The position numbers and the translations under genes were made by a program. Positions 15,729 through 23,816 of a DNA stretch of 64,000 nt are shown here, in pieces. Numbering within the stretch: the first letter of the stretch is position 1; each line of letters begins with the position of its first letter. The notes under the pieces were generated by a model that searched no databases, was not told where the DNA came from, and saw only the letters and a program-made list of their open reading frames with translations. Source of the DNA: an uncultured Acetatifactor sp. (GTDB lineage: Bacteria > Bacillota > Clostridia > Lachnospirales > Lachnospiraceae); assembly GCA_910583845.1 (NCBI GenBank), contig CAJUAB010000009.1, positions 62,001-126,000 of the forward strand, read 5' to 3'.

Positions 15729-17891
15729 ATGAAGAGGGTAGAGAGAGGGAGTTTTACACTGCCTGGTGAGGCGGGTTATGAAAAATTGACATTGGAGCTT
15801 GCGGAAAAGTGGGGGGCTGACGTGATCCGGGACAGCGACGGGACTGTGCTCTCGGATGAGATTACCAAGGCGGGATATGGTATTTATTCCACGATCTGTG
15901 TGATCCGGGATCACAATGAATGGGCAAGGCGCAATCAGGATAAACTGCAGCAGTGCTTTCTGATGACCCATCCCGCCACGGCGGAAAGCGGAAATCTGAC
16001 GGTCCCGCTGATGGAGGATTTTTTTGAAGAGCAGTTCCGGGTAAATGAGAGCGCGGATTCCATGAGATACTGGCAGGTCTATGACAGAACTGCCGACACG
16101 CTGGTTGACGCTTCAAAATGGAGCTACGACAAAAAAAGGCAGGCGGTGGTGCTGGAGGGCATTACGCCCTGGCACAATTACACGGTGAGTTTTCTGGCGT
16201 ACCGGATCTGGGAAGAGATTTCCATGTACAATCATACCACCAACCATTGGGACAAGGAACACCTGATGCAGATTGACCCGGTGTATCCCGAGACCCAGGC
16301 CTATATGCTGGAGTGGATGACAGAGTGGTGCAGGGCGCACCCGGATACCACAGTGGTGCGTTTTACTTCCCTGTTCTACAACTTTGTCTGGATCTGGGGA
16401 AGCAGCGCCCGCAACAGGCAGCTCTATTGCGACTGGGCATCCTATGACTTTACCGTGAGCCCCCGAATGCTGGAGAGCTTTGCCGCGCAGAAGGGGTACA
16501 GTCTGACCGCGGAGGACTTTGTCAATCAGGGAAAACTCCATGTCACCCATATGCCCTGTGACAGAAAAAAGCGGGACTGGATTGACTTTGTAAGTGATTT
16601 TGTCATCAGCTTTGGCAGGAAACTGGTCGATATAGTACATAGCTACGGCAAGAAGGCCTATGTGTTTTACGATGACAGCTGGGTGGGTATAGAGCCCTAC
16701 AGGCCCTCCTTCAGGGAGTTCGGCTTTGACGGCCTGATCAAATGCGTATTCTCGGGCTTTGAGGTGCGGCTGTGCGCCGGCGTGGATGTGGAGACGCATG
16801 AACTGCGGCTTCATCCTTATCTGTTTCCTGTGGGACTTGGAGGGCTGCCCACTTTCGCGGAGGGCGGCGACCCCGCGCTGGATGCCAGGAAGTACTGGAA
16901 CAGTGTAAGGCGCGCGCTTCTGCGGTGCCCCATAGAGCGCATCGGACTGGGCGGATATCTCCATCTGGTGGAAGGTTTTCCTGATTTTGTGGAGTATATA
17001 GCCGGGATATCCCATGAGTTCCGGGTTCTTAAGCAGCTGCACGGCGCAGGCAAGCCCTATACCTGCAAGACAAGGGTGGCGGTGCTGCATTTCTGGGGAA
17101 AGCTGCGCTCCTGGTCACTGTCCGGTCATTTCCATGAGACTTACATGCATGATCTGATCCATATCAACGAGGCTCTGAGCGGCCTTCCGCTGGAGGTCAG
17201 CTTTATCGACTTTGCGGATGTGAAAAGCGGCGCGCTGGAGAAGGCGGATGTGGTGATCAATGCCGGTGCGGCGGGCAGCGCGTGGAGCGGCGCGGATGAG
17301 TGGAAGGACCCGGAGACAGTGGCGCGTCTGACACAGTGGGTCCATGAGGGCGGCGTCTTTATCGGCGTGGGCGAGCCCTCCGCGGTTGCCGGATATGACA
17401 GTTATTTCCGAATGGCTCATGTGCTGGGAGTTGATGAGAATACCATGGACAGAGTCTGCCACGGGAAGTGGACCTTTGAGACGGACCGGGACAGCGCCGG
17501 GAGAGTAATGCCCCGGGGAGCCCACATCCCTGCCCGGCAAAGCTGCCATCTGACCGACGGCAGGGCGGCTGTACTGGTTCAGGAGAACGGAAATCCGCTG
17601 CTTGTCAGGAACTCCTTTGGCAGGGGATGGGGGATCTATCTCTCTTCCTTCGAGCTGACCAACGCCAACACCCGTATGCTGCTGAATCTGATCCTGGACG
17701 CGGGCGGGGAGGAGCCGGACGGATACTATCTGACGGACAATCCGGAGATGGAGTGCGCGTTCTACCCAAAGAGCCGTACCCTGGTGGTGATCAACAATGC
17801 CGACACGGTACAGGAGTGCGCCGTGCGGACACCGTCCGGGCTGGAGAGGGTCCGGCTGGAAGCCTACGACACGCTGATCCGGGAGCTGTAG
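15729..17891 (+). CDS. GH112 phosphorylase, probably D-galactosyl-beta-1,4-L-rhamnose phosphorylase
   Basis: A 720-residue cytoplasmic GH112 enzyme. The family includes galacto-N-biose/lacto-N-biose phosphorylases and the galactosyl-rhamnose phosphorylase first described from Clostridium phytofermentans. Typical blocks are FTSLFYNFVWIWG (about 212-224), FYDDSWVGIEPY (about 313-324, near the catalytic acid of the family) and LGGLPTFAEGGDP. No signal peptide. I favour galactosyl-rhamnose as substrate because the next gene is an L-rhamnose mutarotase and the previous one acts on rhamnogalacturonan. Products would be galactose-1-phosphate and L-rhamnose. Family certain; substrate inferred from neighbours. 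Confidence 0.88.
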   Translation: MKRVERGSFTLPGEAGYEKLTLELAEKWGADVIRDSDGTVLSDEITKAGYGIYSTICVIRDHNEWARRNQDKLQQCFLMTHPATAESGNLTVPLMEDFFEEQFRVNESADSMRYWQVYDRTADTLVDASKWSYDKKRQAVVLEGITPWHNYTVSFLAYRIWEEISMYNHTTNHWDKEHLMQIDPVYPETQAYMLEWMTEWCRAHPDTTVVRFTSLFYNFVWIWGSSARNRQLYCDWASYDFTVSPRMLESFAAQKGYSLTAEDFVNQGKLHVTHMPCDRKKRDWIDFVSDFVISFGRKLVDIVHSYGKKAYVFYDDSWVGIEPYRPSFREFGFDGLIKCVFSGFEVRLCAGVDVETHELRLHPYLFPVGLGGLPTFAEGGDPALDARKYWNSVRRALLRCPIERIGLGGYLHLVEGFPDFVEYIAGISHEFRVLKQLHGAGKPYTCKTRVAVLHFWGKLRSWSLSGHFHETYMHDLIHINEALSGLPLEVSFIDFADVKSGALEKADVVINAGAAGSAWSGADEWKDPETVARLTQWVHEGGVFIGVGEPSAVAGYDSYFRMAHVLGVDENTMDRVCHGKWTFETDRDSAGRVMPRGAHIPARQSCHLTDGRAAVLVQENGNPLLVRNSFGRGWGIYLSSFELTNANTRMLLNLILDAGGEEPDGYYLTDNPEMECAFYPKSRTLVVINNADTVQECAVRTPSGLERVRLEAYDTLIREL

Positions 17892-17967
17892 CACAATTCC
17901 GTCACTGGCGGAAAGAGTTCCGCAATTGGCCGGATAAAGTCGGGTATAGAAAGGAGAGGCGGTACAG

Positions 17968-18279
17968 ATGGTAAAGGGTTTTAAGATGAAACTGTTTCCG
18001 GGGCAGGAGGAGGAGTACGAGAGGCGTCACAACCTGCTGTGGCCGGAGATGAAAGAAATGATTCATGAGCACGGGGGGAGGAATTATACGATTTTTCTGG
18101 ACCGGGACACACTGACCCTCTTTGGGTATATTGAGATAGAGGACGAGGAGAAATGGGCCCGGGGAGCGGATACGGCCATCAACCGCAAGTGGTGGGATTA
18201 CATGGCCGATATTATGGAGACCAATCCGGACAACAGCCCCGTCTCCGTGGATCTGAAAACGGTGTTTCATCTGGATTGA
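17968..18279 (+). CDS. rhaM: L-rhamnose mutarotase
   Basis: A 103-residue RhaM, near the family's usual length of about 104. It interconverts alpha and beta anomers of L-rhamnose. Landmarks are the early Tyr/His block (YERRHNLLWPEM) with the catalytic His, NYTIFLDRDTLTLFGYIE, and the C-terminal NRKWWDYMADIMETNPDN with the conserved paired Trp. AAGGAGAGG stands upstream of the ATG. It lies 76 bp after the GH112 gene and would act on rhamnose freed by that enzyme. The rest of rhamnose catabolism (rhaA, rhaB, rhaD) is not in the window. Confidence 0.93.
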   Translation: MVKGFKMKLFPGQEEEYERRHNLLWPEMKEMIHEHGGRNYTIFLDRDTLTLFGYIEIEDEEKWARGADTAINRKWWDYMADIMETNPDNSPVSVDLKTVFHLD

Positions 18280-18301
18280 GAACAGGTTTATATAATTCCG
18301 C

Positions 18302-18330
18302 TTTTCGAATAATACAAAATATGTTATAAT
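18302..18330 (+). promoter_or_regulatory. Promoter of export cassette 2 regulator
   Basis: A consensus -10 TATAAT (18325-18330), with a weak -35 (TTTTCG) 17 bp upstream, 49 bp before the ATG at 18379. The run-in is AT-rich. Confidence 0.55.
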
Positions 18331-18378
18331 CCTGCTTGTATGTATGAAAACAGGCCGCGTACAGGCCGGGAGGAAGAC

Positions 18379-19098
18379 ATGTTCCACATTGCGATCTGTG
18401 AGGACGACGGGGCTTCGCGGTCCTACGAAGAGGAACTGGTGCGGAGCTGGGCCAGGGATCATCAATATAAAGTGACAGTGGACACCTATTGCAGCGCGGA
18501 ACAGTTCCTGTTTGAGGCGGAAGACAGACAGGAATATGATCTGCTGGTTCTCGATATCCAGATGGGTGATATGAACGGCATGGAACTGGCGGCAAAACTG
18601 CGGGCGGGCGGCACCCGGGCGGCGATCCTCTTTCTCACCGGCGTGCCGGATTATGCCCTGGAGGGCTATGAGGTGGGAGCGGTCCGCTACCTGCTCAAGC
18701 CGTTGAAGGAAGAGGAATTCCTGGAACTGCTGGATGTTCTGTTTGAGAAGGCCATGCAGGCGCGCAGACGGTTCTATCTGTTTGAGCAGGGGGCCAATGT
18801 ATGCCGCATTCCGCTGTCTGATATTGTATATATGGAAGCCAGAGGGCATTATGTCTGTATGCACACGGTGTCGGAGAAGCTGGAGTGGAAGGCGGTTTTT
18901 TCAGCCGCCACGGAGGAACTTGCGGGAGAAAATTTCTTTCTGCTGAAAAGGGGGCTGCTGGTGAATCTGGAGCACGTGGAGAAGATTACAAGAACGGACT
19001 GCCTGCTGGATCAGGGAGATCTCCTGCCTGTGTCCAGGGAGCGGTACAGGGAGTTGAATGAGGCTTTTATCGCATATTACAGAAGGCAGGCGGACTGA
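18379..19098 (+). CDS. LytTR-family response regulator (export cassette 2)
   Basis: A 239-residue paralogue of the regulator at 3664. The receiver has an acidic pair at residues 9-10, phospho-acceptor Asp59 (LLVLDIQMG) and YLLKP. The LytTR domain runs from about 135 (YMEARGHYVCMHT) to the end, with FLLKRGLLVNLEHV as the recognition region. Start at ATG 18379, after GGGAGG. The kinase gene follows 30 bp later. Direct repeats upstream of the ABC genes at 19851-19882 are its likely targets. Confidence 0.9.
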   Translation: MFHIAICEDDGASRSYEEELVRSWARDHQYKVTVDTYCSAEQFLFEAEDRQEYDLLVLDIQMGDMNGMELAAKLRAGGTRAAILFLTGVPDYALEGYEVGAVRYLLKPLKEEEFLELLDVLFEKAMQARRRFYLFEQGANVCRIPLSDIVYMEARGHYVCMHTVSEKLEWKAVFSAATEELAGENFFLLKRGLLVNLEHVEKITRTDCLLDQGDLLPVSRERYRELNEAFIAYYRRQAD

Positions 19099-19128
19099 GG
19101 GCGAGAGCCGTGCAGGAGGAGGATACGG

Positions 19129-19848
19129 ATGAGCGGTATCATGGATTTTGTCATGGTCTTTCTGCTTATTGCCGTAGCGGTGACACTTACGGCATGGATT
19201 GTCCGGAAGGGGGAAGAGAAAAGGCAGGAGGAGTTTCAGGATCTGGTTCTCAACAGGCAGCGGGAAGAGGTACAGAGCATTTATCAGACCATGCGCGGCT
19301 GGCGGCATGATTATCACAACCACATGCAGAGTATCAAGGCCTGCCTGTCCATGAACCAGGTGGAGGAGGCGATTTCCTATCTGGACCACCTGGAAGCGGA
19401 TCTGGACAGCATCGATTTCTCCGTCCGCACGGGGAATGTGGGGCTGGACGCCATTTTGAGCAGCAAAATCTCCATAGCGATGAAACATGACATATCTGTC
19501 AATTTCAAGGCGAATGTACCGGAAAAGCTGCAGGTGAGCGATGTGCATCTGTGCGCGCTGGTGGGAAATCTTTTGGATAACGCGGTGGAAGCCTGCGACA
19601 GCGTGGACAAGGAGAAGCGGTTTATCCGGATCTATATAGGAATTTTCCGGAAACAGCTGTATATATCGGTGTCGAATGCCTCTTCCTTCACGGAGAGGAA
19701 AAAGACAACGGAACTGGTGTCCTCCAAGCAGGGAAACCACGGACTGGGGCTCAGACGGATCAACAGGATTGTGGAGGAATATCACGGGTATGTCAACCGA
19801 AATAATGAGCCGGGGGTTTTTGTCACGGAGATCATGCTGCCGTTGTGA
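19129..19848 (+). CDS. GHKL-family sensor histidine kinase (export cassette 2)
   Basis: A 239-residue kinase built like the one at 4375: one N-terminal membrane helix (about 5-23), then WRHDYHNHMQS with the likely phospho-acceptor His, an N box (VGNLLDNAVEAC) and a G box (GNHGLGLRRI). It lacks an extracellular sensing domain, so stimulus probably comes via the membrane or the ABC transporter. AGGAGG precedes the start. A hairpin terminator begins seven bases after the stop codon. Confidence 0.88.
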   Translation: MSGIMDFVMVFLLIAVAVTLTAWIVRKGEEKRQEEFQDLVLNRQREEVQSIYQTMRGWRHDYHNHMQSIKACLSMNQVEEAISYLDHLEADLDSIDFSVRTGNVGLDAILSSKISIAMKHDISVNFKANVPEKLQVSDVHLCALVGNLLDNAVEACDSVDKEKRFIRIYIGIFRKQLYISVSNASSFTERKKTTELVSSKQGNHGLGLRRINRIVEEYHGYVNRNNEPGVFVTEIMLPL

Positions 19849-19850
19849 CG

Positions 19851-19915
19851 ATTTGGTGTACGAAATTTTACATTTCGTGCACTTTTTTTTATTTTAGGGA
19901 AAAATATTGTAAACT
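19851..19915 (+). promoter_or_regulatory. Activated promoter with LytTR-type direct repeats (cassette 2)
   Basis: Direct repeats ATTTGGTGTAC (19851-19861) and ATTTCGTGCAC (19872-19882) are exactly 21 bp apart and match at 9 of 11 positions. A -10-like TAAACT stands at 19910-19915, 33 bp from the GTG of the proximal repeat, the same distance as in cassette 1. Both promoters also share GGGAAAAATAT just upstream of the -10. No -35 consensus is present, consistent with activation by the cassette's own regulator. Confidence 0.65.
19856..19890 (+). terminator. Terminator between kinase and ABC genes of cassette 2, overlapping the operator
   Basis: Arms GTGTACGAAAT (19856-19866) and ATTTCGTGCAC (19872-19882) match at 10 of 11 positions and are followed by eight T. 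The second arm is also the proximal LytTR-type repeat. Confidence 0.8.
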
Positions 19916-19995
19916 GGTATATGGAGGAACGTGCATGTGCGGCAAAGAGTGCGTCGTGGTAAAGCGGCGGAAGGAAGGCGGGAGATCAGAAAGAG

Positions 19996-21852
19996 ATGGG
20001 GCAGATGGCGGCGGGGAAAAGACAGGAGGAAAAAGAGCGCAATTATATAGCGGGCAATGTGTTATCCGTATTCAAGGTCATGTTCCGGCGTTATCCCAAG
20101 AGCAGATGGCAGGTGCCGGTCTATATGGCCTGCAATATCGCGGCACCCTTTATGGAGACATTGATTCCGGCCCTGGCCATCAAGGCCATTACGGCGGGGG
20201 ATGTGCGGTATTTTCTGGCCTCTCTCATTGGGGCGCTCTGTGCCTACTGGGGGATGCAGGCTGTAAGCGGCATGGTGGATCTTGAGCTGAATCACGAGAG
20301 AATCTATACGGGGCTGGATTGCTTCTTTACTTCGCTGGTGAGGAAGGTTCATAATACGGACTATGTGAATGTGGAGCCCCAGGCCATGCAGAAGAAGATC
20401 CAGAAGGCCTCCATGGCAACGCTGGATAATCAGGGCGGTGCCATGCGGATTATGAGCGAGGCGGTGGAGTTTCTGATCAAGGTGCTCGGTCTGCTGATCT
20501 ACGGTACTGCGATGCTGACACTGGACTGGCGCATTCTGTTGGTCACGGCGGTGCTCCTGGCAGTGGATATGTCGCTGCGGTTTCATGCCATCCGCTATTC
20601 GGACGAGCATTGGGAGGAGCATTCAGAGGCGTGCCGTAAAATGAATTACCTGGAGAGAAGCGGATTCCATATACCCGATGGAAAAGATATCCGCGTGTAT
20701 CACATGAAGGGGTGGTTCCGGGAACGCTATGAGGAAATGATCAGACAGGACGCCGACTTCTGGAAACGGGACTGCCTGCGATGGTACTATCCCACCGCTG
20801 CGGATGAGGTCAGCGGATTTGTGAGGACGGTTCTGGTCTATGGTATTCTGGTGGCCAAAGTGCTGAACGGAGAGATCGATGTGGCAGGCTTTACGCTGTA
20901 TCTGGGGGTGGCCTCCGGGCTGATGAGGTGGATTTTTCCCCTGGCGCTGTCTTTCTCGGGTCTGCAGGAGGCAAGCCACAGATACAATGATTATGCGGAT
21001 TTTATGAGGGTGCAGGATGTGTTTATACATGATGGGGAAGGGAAGAAGAGGGAGCCTTGGCGGGACGGGGGACCGCTGGAAATCACGTTCAAGGATGTTT
21101 CCTTCGCCTATGAGGAGGGCGGGCCGGATATTTTGTCTCATTTGAATTTTACCATCAAAGCGGGTGAAAAAGTGGCTCTGGTGGGAAACAACGGAGCCGG
21201 CAAGACCACGCTGGTCAAATTGTTGTGCGGCCTGTATCCGGCCACGGGAGGGGAGATTCTTATAAACGGGAAAAGGCTGCGGGATATGAATGTGGACGAT
21301 TATCAGGAACAGATCGGCGTTCTTTTTCAGGATACCGGTTCCCTGGCATTCTCCATTGCCATGAATGTATCCGGATGTCCGGACGAGCTGACAGATCATG
21401 AGAGAGTGCGGGAGAGTCTGCGTCAGGCTGGGCTGTGGGAAAAAGTGCGGGAACTTCCGGAGCAGGAGAATACGTATCTGACCCAGATTCTGGATGACGG
21501 CGGCATCCAGCTTTCCGGCGGTGAGCAGCAGAAGCTCCTGCTGGCCCGGGCCATTTACAAAGGCGGCGGGATGCTGGTGATGGACGAACCCACGGCGGCC
21601 TTGGACCCGATCGCGGAGAGCAGGATCTATGAGGACTACAACGCGCTGGCGGGAGGGAAGACCACATTGTTCATCTCCCACAGGCTGGCCAGCACCAGGT
21701 TCTGCGACAGGATTTTTCTGCTGGAAAACGGGGGGATTGCAGAGGAAGGGACACACCGGGAGTTGATGGCCCTGGGCGGCAGGTACCGGGAAATATTTGA
21801 TATACAGAGTTACTATTATAAGGAAAAGGTGGGAGGGGCTGATGAAATGTAA
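19996..21852 (+). CDS. ABC exporter half-transporter A (cassette 2)
   Basis: A 618-residue permease-ATPase. A charged N-terminus precedes about six membrane segments; the ATPase domain shows Walker A GNNGAGKTT, signature LSGGEQQ, Walker B VMDEPTAALDP and ISHRLAS. The ending TRFCDRIFLLENGGIAEEG parallels that of the cassette 1 protein at 5417. An in-frame ATG nine bases further in (20005) is an alternative start. It overlaps the next gene by 11 bp, indicating coupled translation and a heterodimer. Substrate unknown. Confidence 0.87.
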   Translation: MGQMAAGKRQEEKERNYIAGNVLSVFKVMFRRYPKSRWQVPVYMACNIAAPFMETLIPALAIKAITAGDVRYFLASLIGALCAYWGMQAVSGMVDLELNHERIYTGLDCFFTSLVRKVHNTDYVNVEPQAMQKKIQKASMATLDNQGGAMRIMSEAVEFLIKVLGLLIYGTAMLTLDWRILLVTAVLLAVDMSLRFHAIRYSDEHWEEHSEACRKMNYLERSGFHIPDGKDIRVYHMKGWFRERYEEMIRQDADFWKRDCLRWYYPTAADEVSGFVRTVLVYGILVAKVLNGEIDVAGFTLYLGVASGLMRWIFPLALSFSGLQEASHRYNDYADFMRVQDVFIHDGEGKKREPWRDGGPLEITFKDVSFAYEEGGPDILSHLNFTIKAGEKVALVGNNGAGKTTLVKLLCGLYPATGGEILINGKRLRDMNVDDYQEQIGVLFQDTGSLAFSIAMNVSGCPDELTDHERVRESLRQAGLWEKVRELPEQENTYLTQILDDGGIQLSGGEQQKLLLARAIYKGGGMLVMDEPTAALDPIAESRIYEDYNALAGGKTTLFISHRLASTRFCDRIFLLENGGIAEEGTHRELMALGGRYREIFDIQSYYYKEKVGGADEM

Positions 21853-23677
21853 GGGAACCGTGCGAAAGGTGCTTGCCCTGGTGAGAATGCTTCAACCGGG
21901 CTATCTGACACTTCTTGTCATCACGAAGATCATTGCCGCGGCATACCCTTTCGTATATATTCTATTCAGCAGTATGATTCTGGATCTGCTGGTGGAGCGG
22001 GCATCCTACGGGCAGATCATGGAAGTCGTGCTGTGGCTGTCCGGGATCAGCGGCGCACTGGTTCTGTCGCGCTGGGGGCTGGAGATGGCGGTGGACGTAA
22101 AAAAGCGTGTGCTGGAGCATCGGGTGAATCTGATGATGTGCGAGAAGTCTTTTTCCATTGATTATGAGATCCTGGACAGCAACGAAACCATGGATATTCG
22201 CCAGAAGGCTTACGACGGTGTCAGAAGCAGCGGTAGCATTGTCAGCTTCTGTGAAACGCTGGCGGGGGCGTTGGAGCAGCTCTGCGGCATCGTCTATTCC
22301 CTGGTGCTTCTGGTGTCTCTGTTTTTGCCCGGCGGCGCTCCGGCCCGGGGCTGGCTGGCCGGCCTTCTGGACCGATGGTATGGCGCTGTTTTTCTGCTCG
22401 TGGCCATGGCCCTCTCCATGTGGGCCAACACCAGCGTAAACCGTCAGGTAGGCAGACTCCAGCAGGAGGGCTTTGAGGCGAATGTGCAGAACAACCGGCG
22501 GATCAATTATTTCCAGTACCTCACGATGGAATATTCTCAGGGCAAATACATCCGGTTGTACAGGATGCAGAATATGATACTGAGGGAAATCCGCAAAAAT
22601 ATAGACGCCATGGAAAAAGTGAGCAAAAATATTGCGGCGCGGAGCAGAAGGCTGAAATGGCTGACGGCGGCCTCTGCCCTTGGCCTTCAGCTTGCCAGCT
22701 ATCTTTATGTGGGTCTGAAAGCCATCTATGGGTTGATCAGCCTGGGCAGTGTCCTGCGGTATGTTTCCGCCTATCAGAATTTATGTCAGGGAGTGGGAAG
22801 CATCTTTGACCTGTTTGTCAAGATGGAAGTGAGGAGCAGATATCTGGCGTACTTTTACGACTATCTCTCCATACCTAACCGGCGGTATGAGGGAACGCTG
22901 CCCATTGAGAAGAGGGATGACAATGAGTATGAGATTGAGTTCAAGGATGTTTCTTTTCATTATCCGAACAGTCGGCAGATGGTGCTTTCCCATGTAAACG
23001 AGAAGATCAGGCTGGGCAGCAGGATGGCGGTGGTGGGCAGAAACGGAGCGGGAAAGAGTACATTTATCAAACTGCTGTGCAGGCTTTATGAGCCCACAGA
23101 GGGGGAGATTCTTCTCAACGGGGTAAACATTCAGTATTATGACTATAATGAGTATTCCAAGCTGTTTGCGGTGGTGTTCCAGGACTTTAGACTGTTCTCG
23201 TTCTCAATTGCGGAGAATGTGGCGGCGTCCCGGCAGTACAATGAGGAAAGAGTGCTGGAGTGCATTGAAAAGGCAGGATTCGCGGACAGACTGCGCAAGC
23301 TGCCGGAGGGAATACACACCAATATCTACCAGCTGGAGGAAAACGGAGCGGAAATATCCGGCGGGGAGGCGCAGAAGCTGGCCATTGCGAGAGCGCTGTA
23401 CAAGGACGCGCCCTGGGTCATTCTGGATGAGCCCACATCTGCTCTGGACCCGGTGGCGGAGTTTGAGATCTACCGTCATTTTGACGAACTGGTCAGGGAC
23501 AGGACCGCCATCTACATTTCCCACCGCATGTCCAGCTGCCGCTTCTGCGATATGATCTATGTGTTTGATGGGGGAAGGATTGTGCAGAAAGGCAGCCACG
23601 AAGCTCTGCTCCTGGAAGAGGGCAGTCTGTACAGCAGGCTTTGGAATGCCCAGGCCCGGTACTATCAGAGGGATTGA
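21842..23677 (+). CDS. ABC exporter half-transporter B (cassette 2)
   Basis: A 611-residue permease-ATPase and partner of the preceding gene. Walker A GRNGAGKST, signature ISGGEAQK, Walker B VILDEPTSALDP and ISHRMSS are intact. The ATG at 21842 follows GGGAGG and lies inside the end of the upstream gene. The tail (SCRFCDMIYVFDGGRIVQKG) matches the second half-transporter of cassette 1, so the duplication involved the whole four-gene unit. A terminator follows at 23766-23793. Confidence 0.87.
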   Translation: MKCKGTVRKVLALVRMLQPGYLTLLVITKIIAAAYPFVYILFSSMILDLLVERASYGQIMEVVLWLSGISGALVLSRWGLEMAVDVKKRVLEHRVNLMMCEKSFSIDYEILDSNETMDIRQKAYDGVRSSGSIVSFCETLAGALEQLCGIVYSLVLLVSLFLPGGAPARGWLAGLLDRWYGAVFLLVAMALSMWANTSVNRQVGRLQQEGFEANVQNNRRINYFQYLTMEYSQGKYIRLYRMQNMILREIRKNIDAMEKVSKNIAARSRRLKWLTAASALGLQLASYLYVGLKAIYGLISLGSVLRYVSAYQNLCQGVGSIFDLFVKMEVRSRYLAYFYDYLSIPNRRYEGTLPIEKRDDNEYEIEFKDVSFHYPNSRQMVLSHVNEKIRLGSRMAVVGRNGAGKSTFIKLLCRLYEPTEGEILLNGVNIQYYDYNEYSKLFAVVFQDFRLFSFSIAENVAASRQYNEERVLECIEKAGFADRLRKLPEGIHTNIYQLEENGAEISGGEAQKLAIARALYKDAPWVILDEPTSALDPVAEFEIYRHFDELVRDRTAIYISHRMSSCRFCDMIYVFDGGRIVQKGSHEALLLEEGSLYSRLWNAQARYYQRD

Positions 23678-23765
23678 AAAAGACAGTTACCATCCGCCTG
23701 CCGCTCATTCCGGGAAGCGGCGGCGGATTTCCGAATACAGCCTCATGGGGTGTATAACAGCAGGC

Positions 23766-23793
23766 GGCCCTTGAAGACAGTTCAAGGGCCTTT
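23766..23793 (+). terminator. Terminator of export cassette 2
   Basis: A perfect 10-bp stem GGCCCTTGAA / TTCAAGGGCC with a 5-nt loop, followed by TTT, 88 bp after the last ABC gene. Confidence 0.75.
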
Positions 23794-23816
23794 GCCGGAT
23801 AGAGGGGAGAAAAAGT

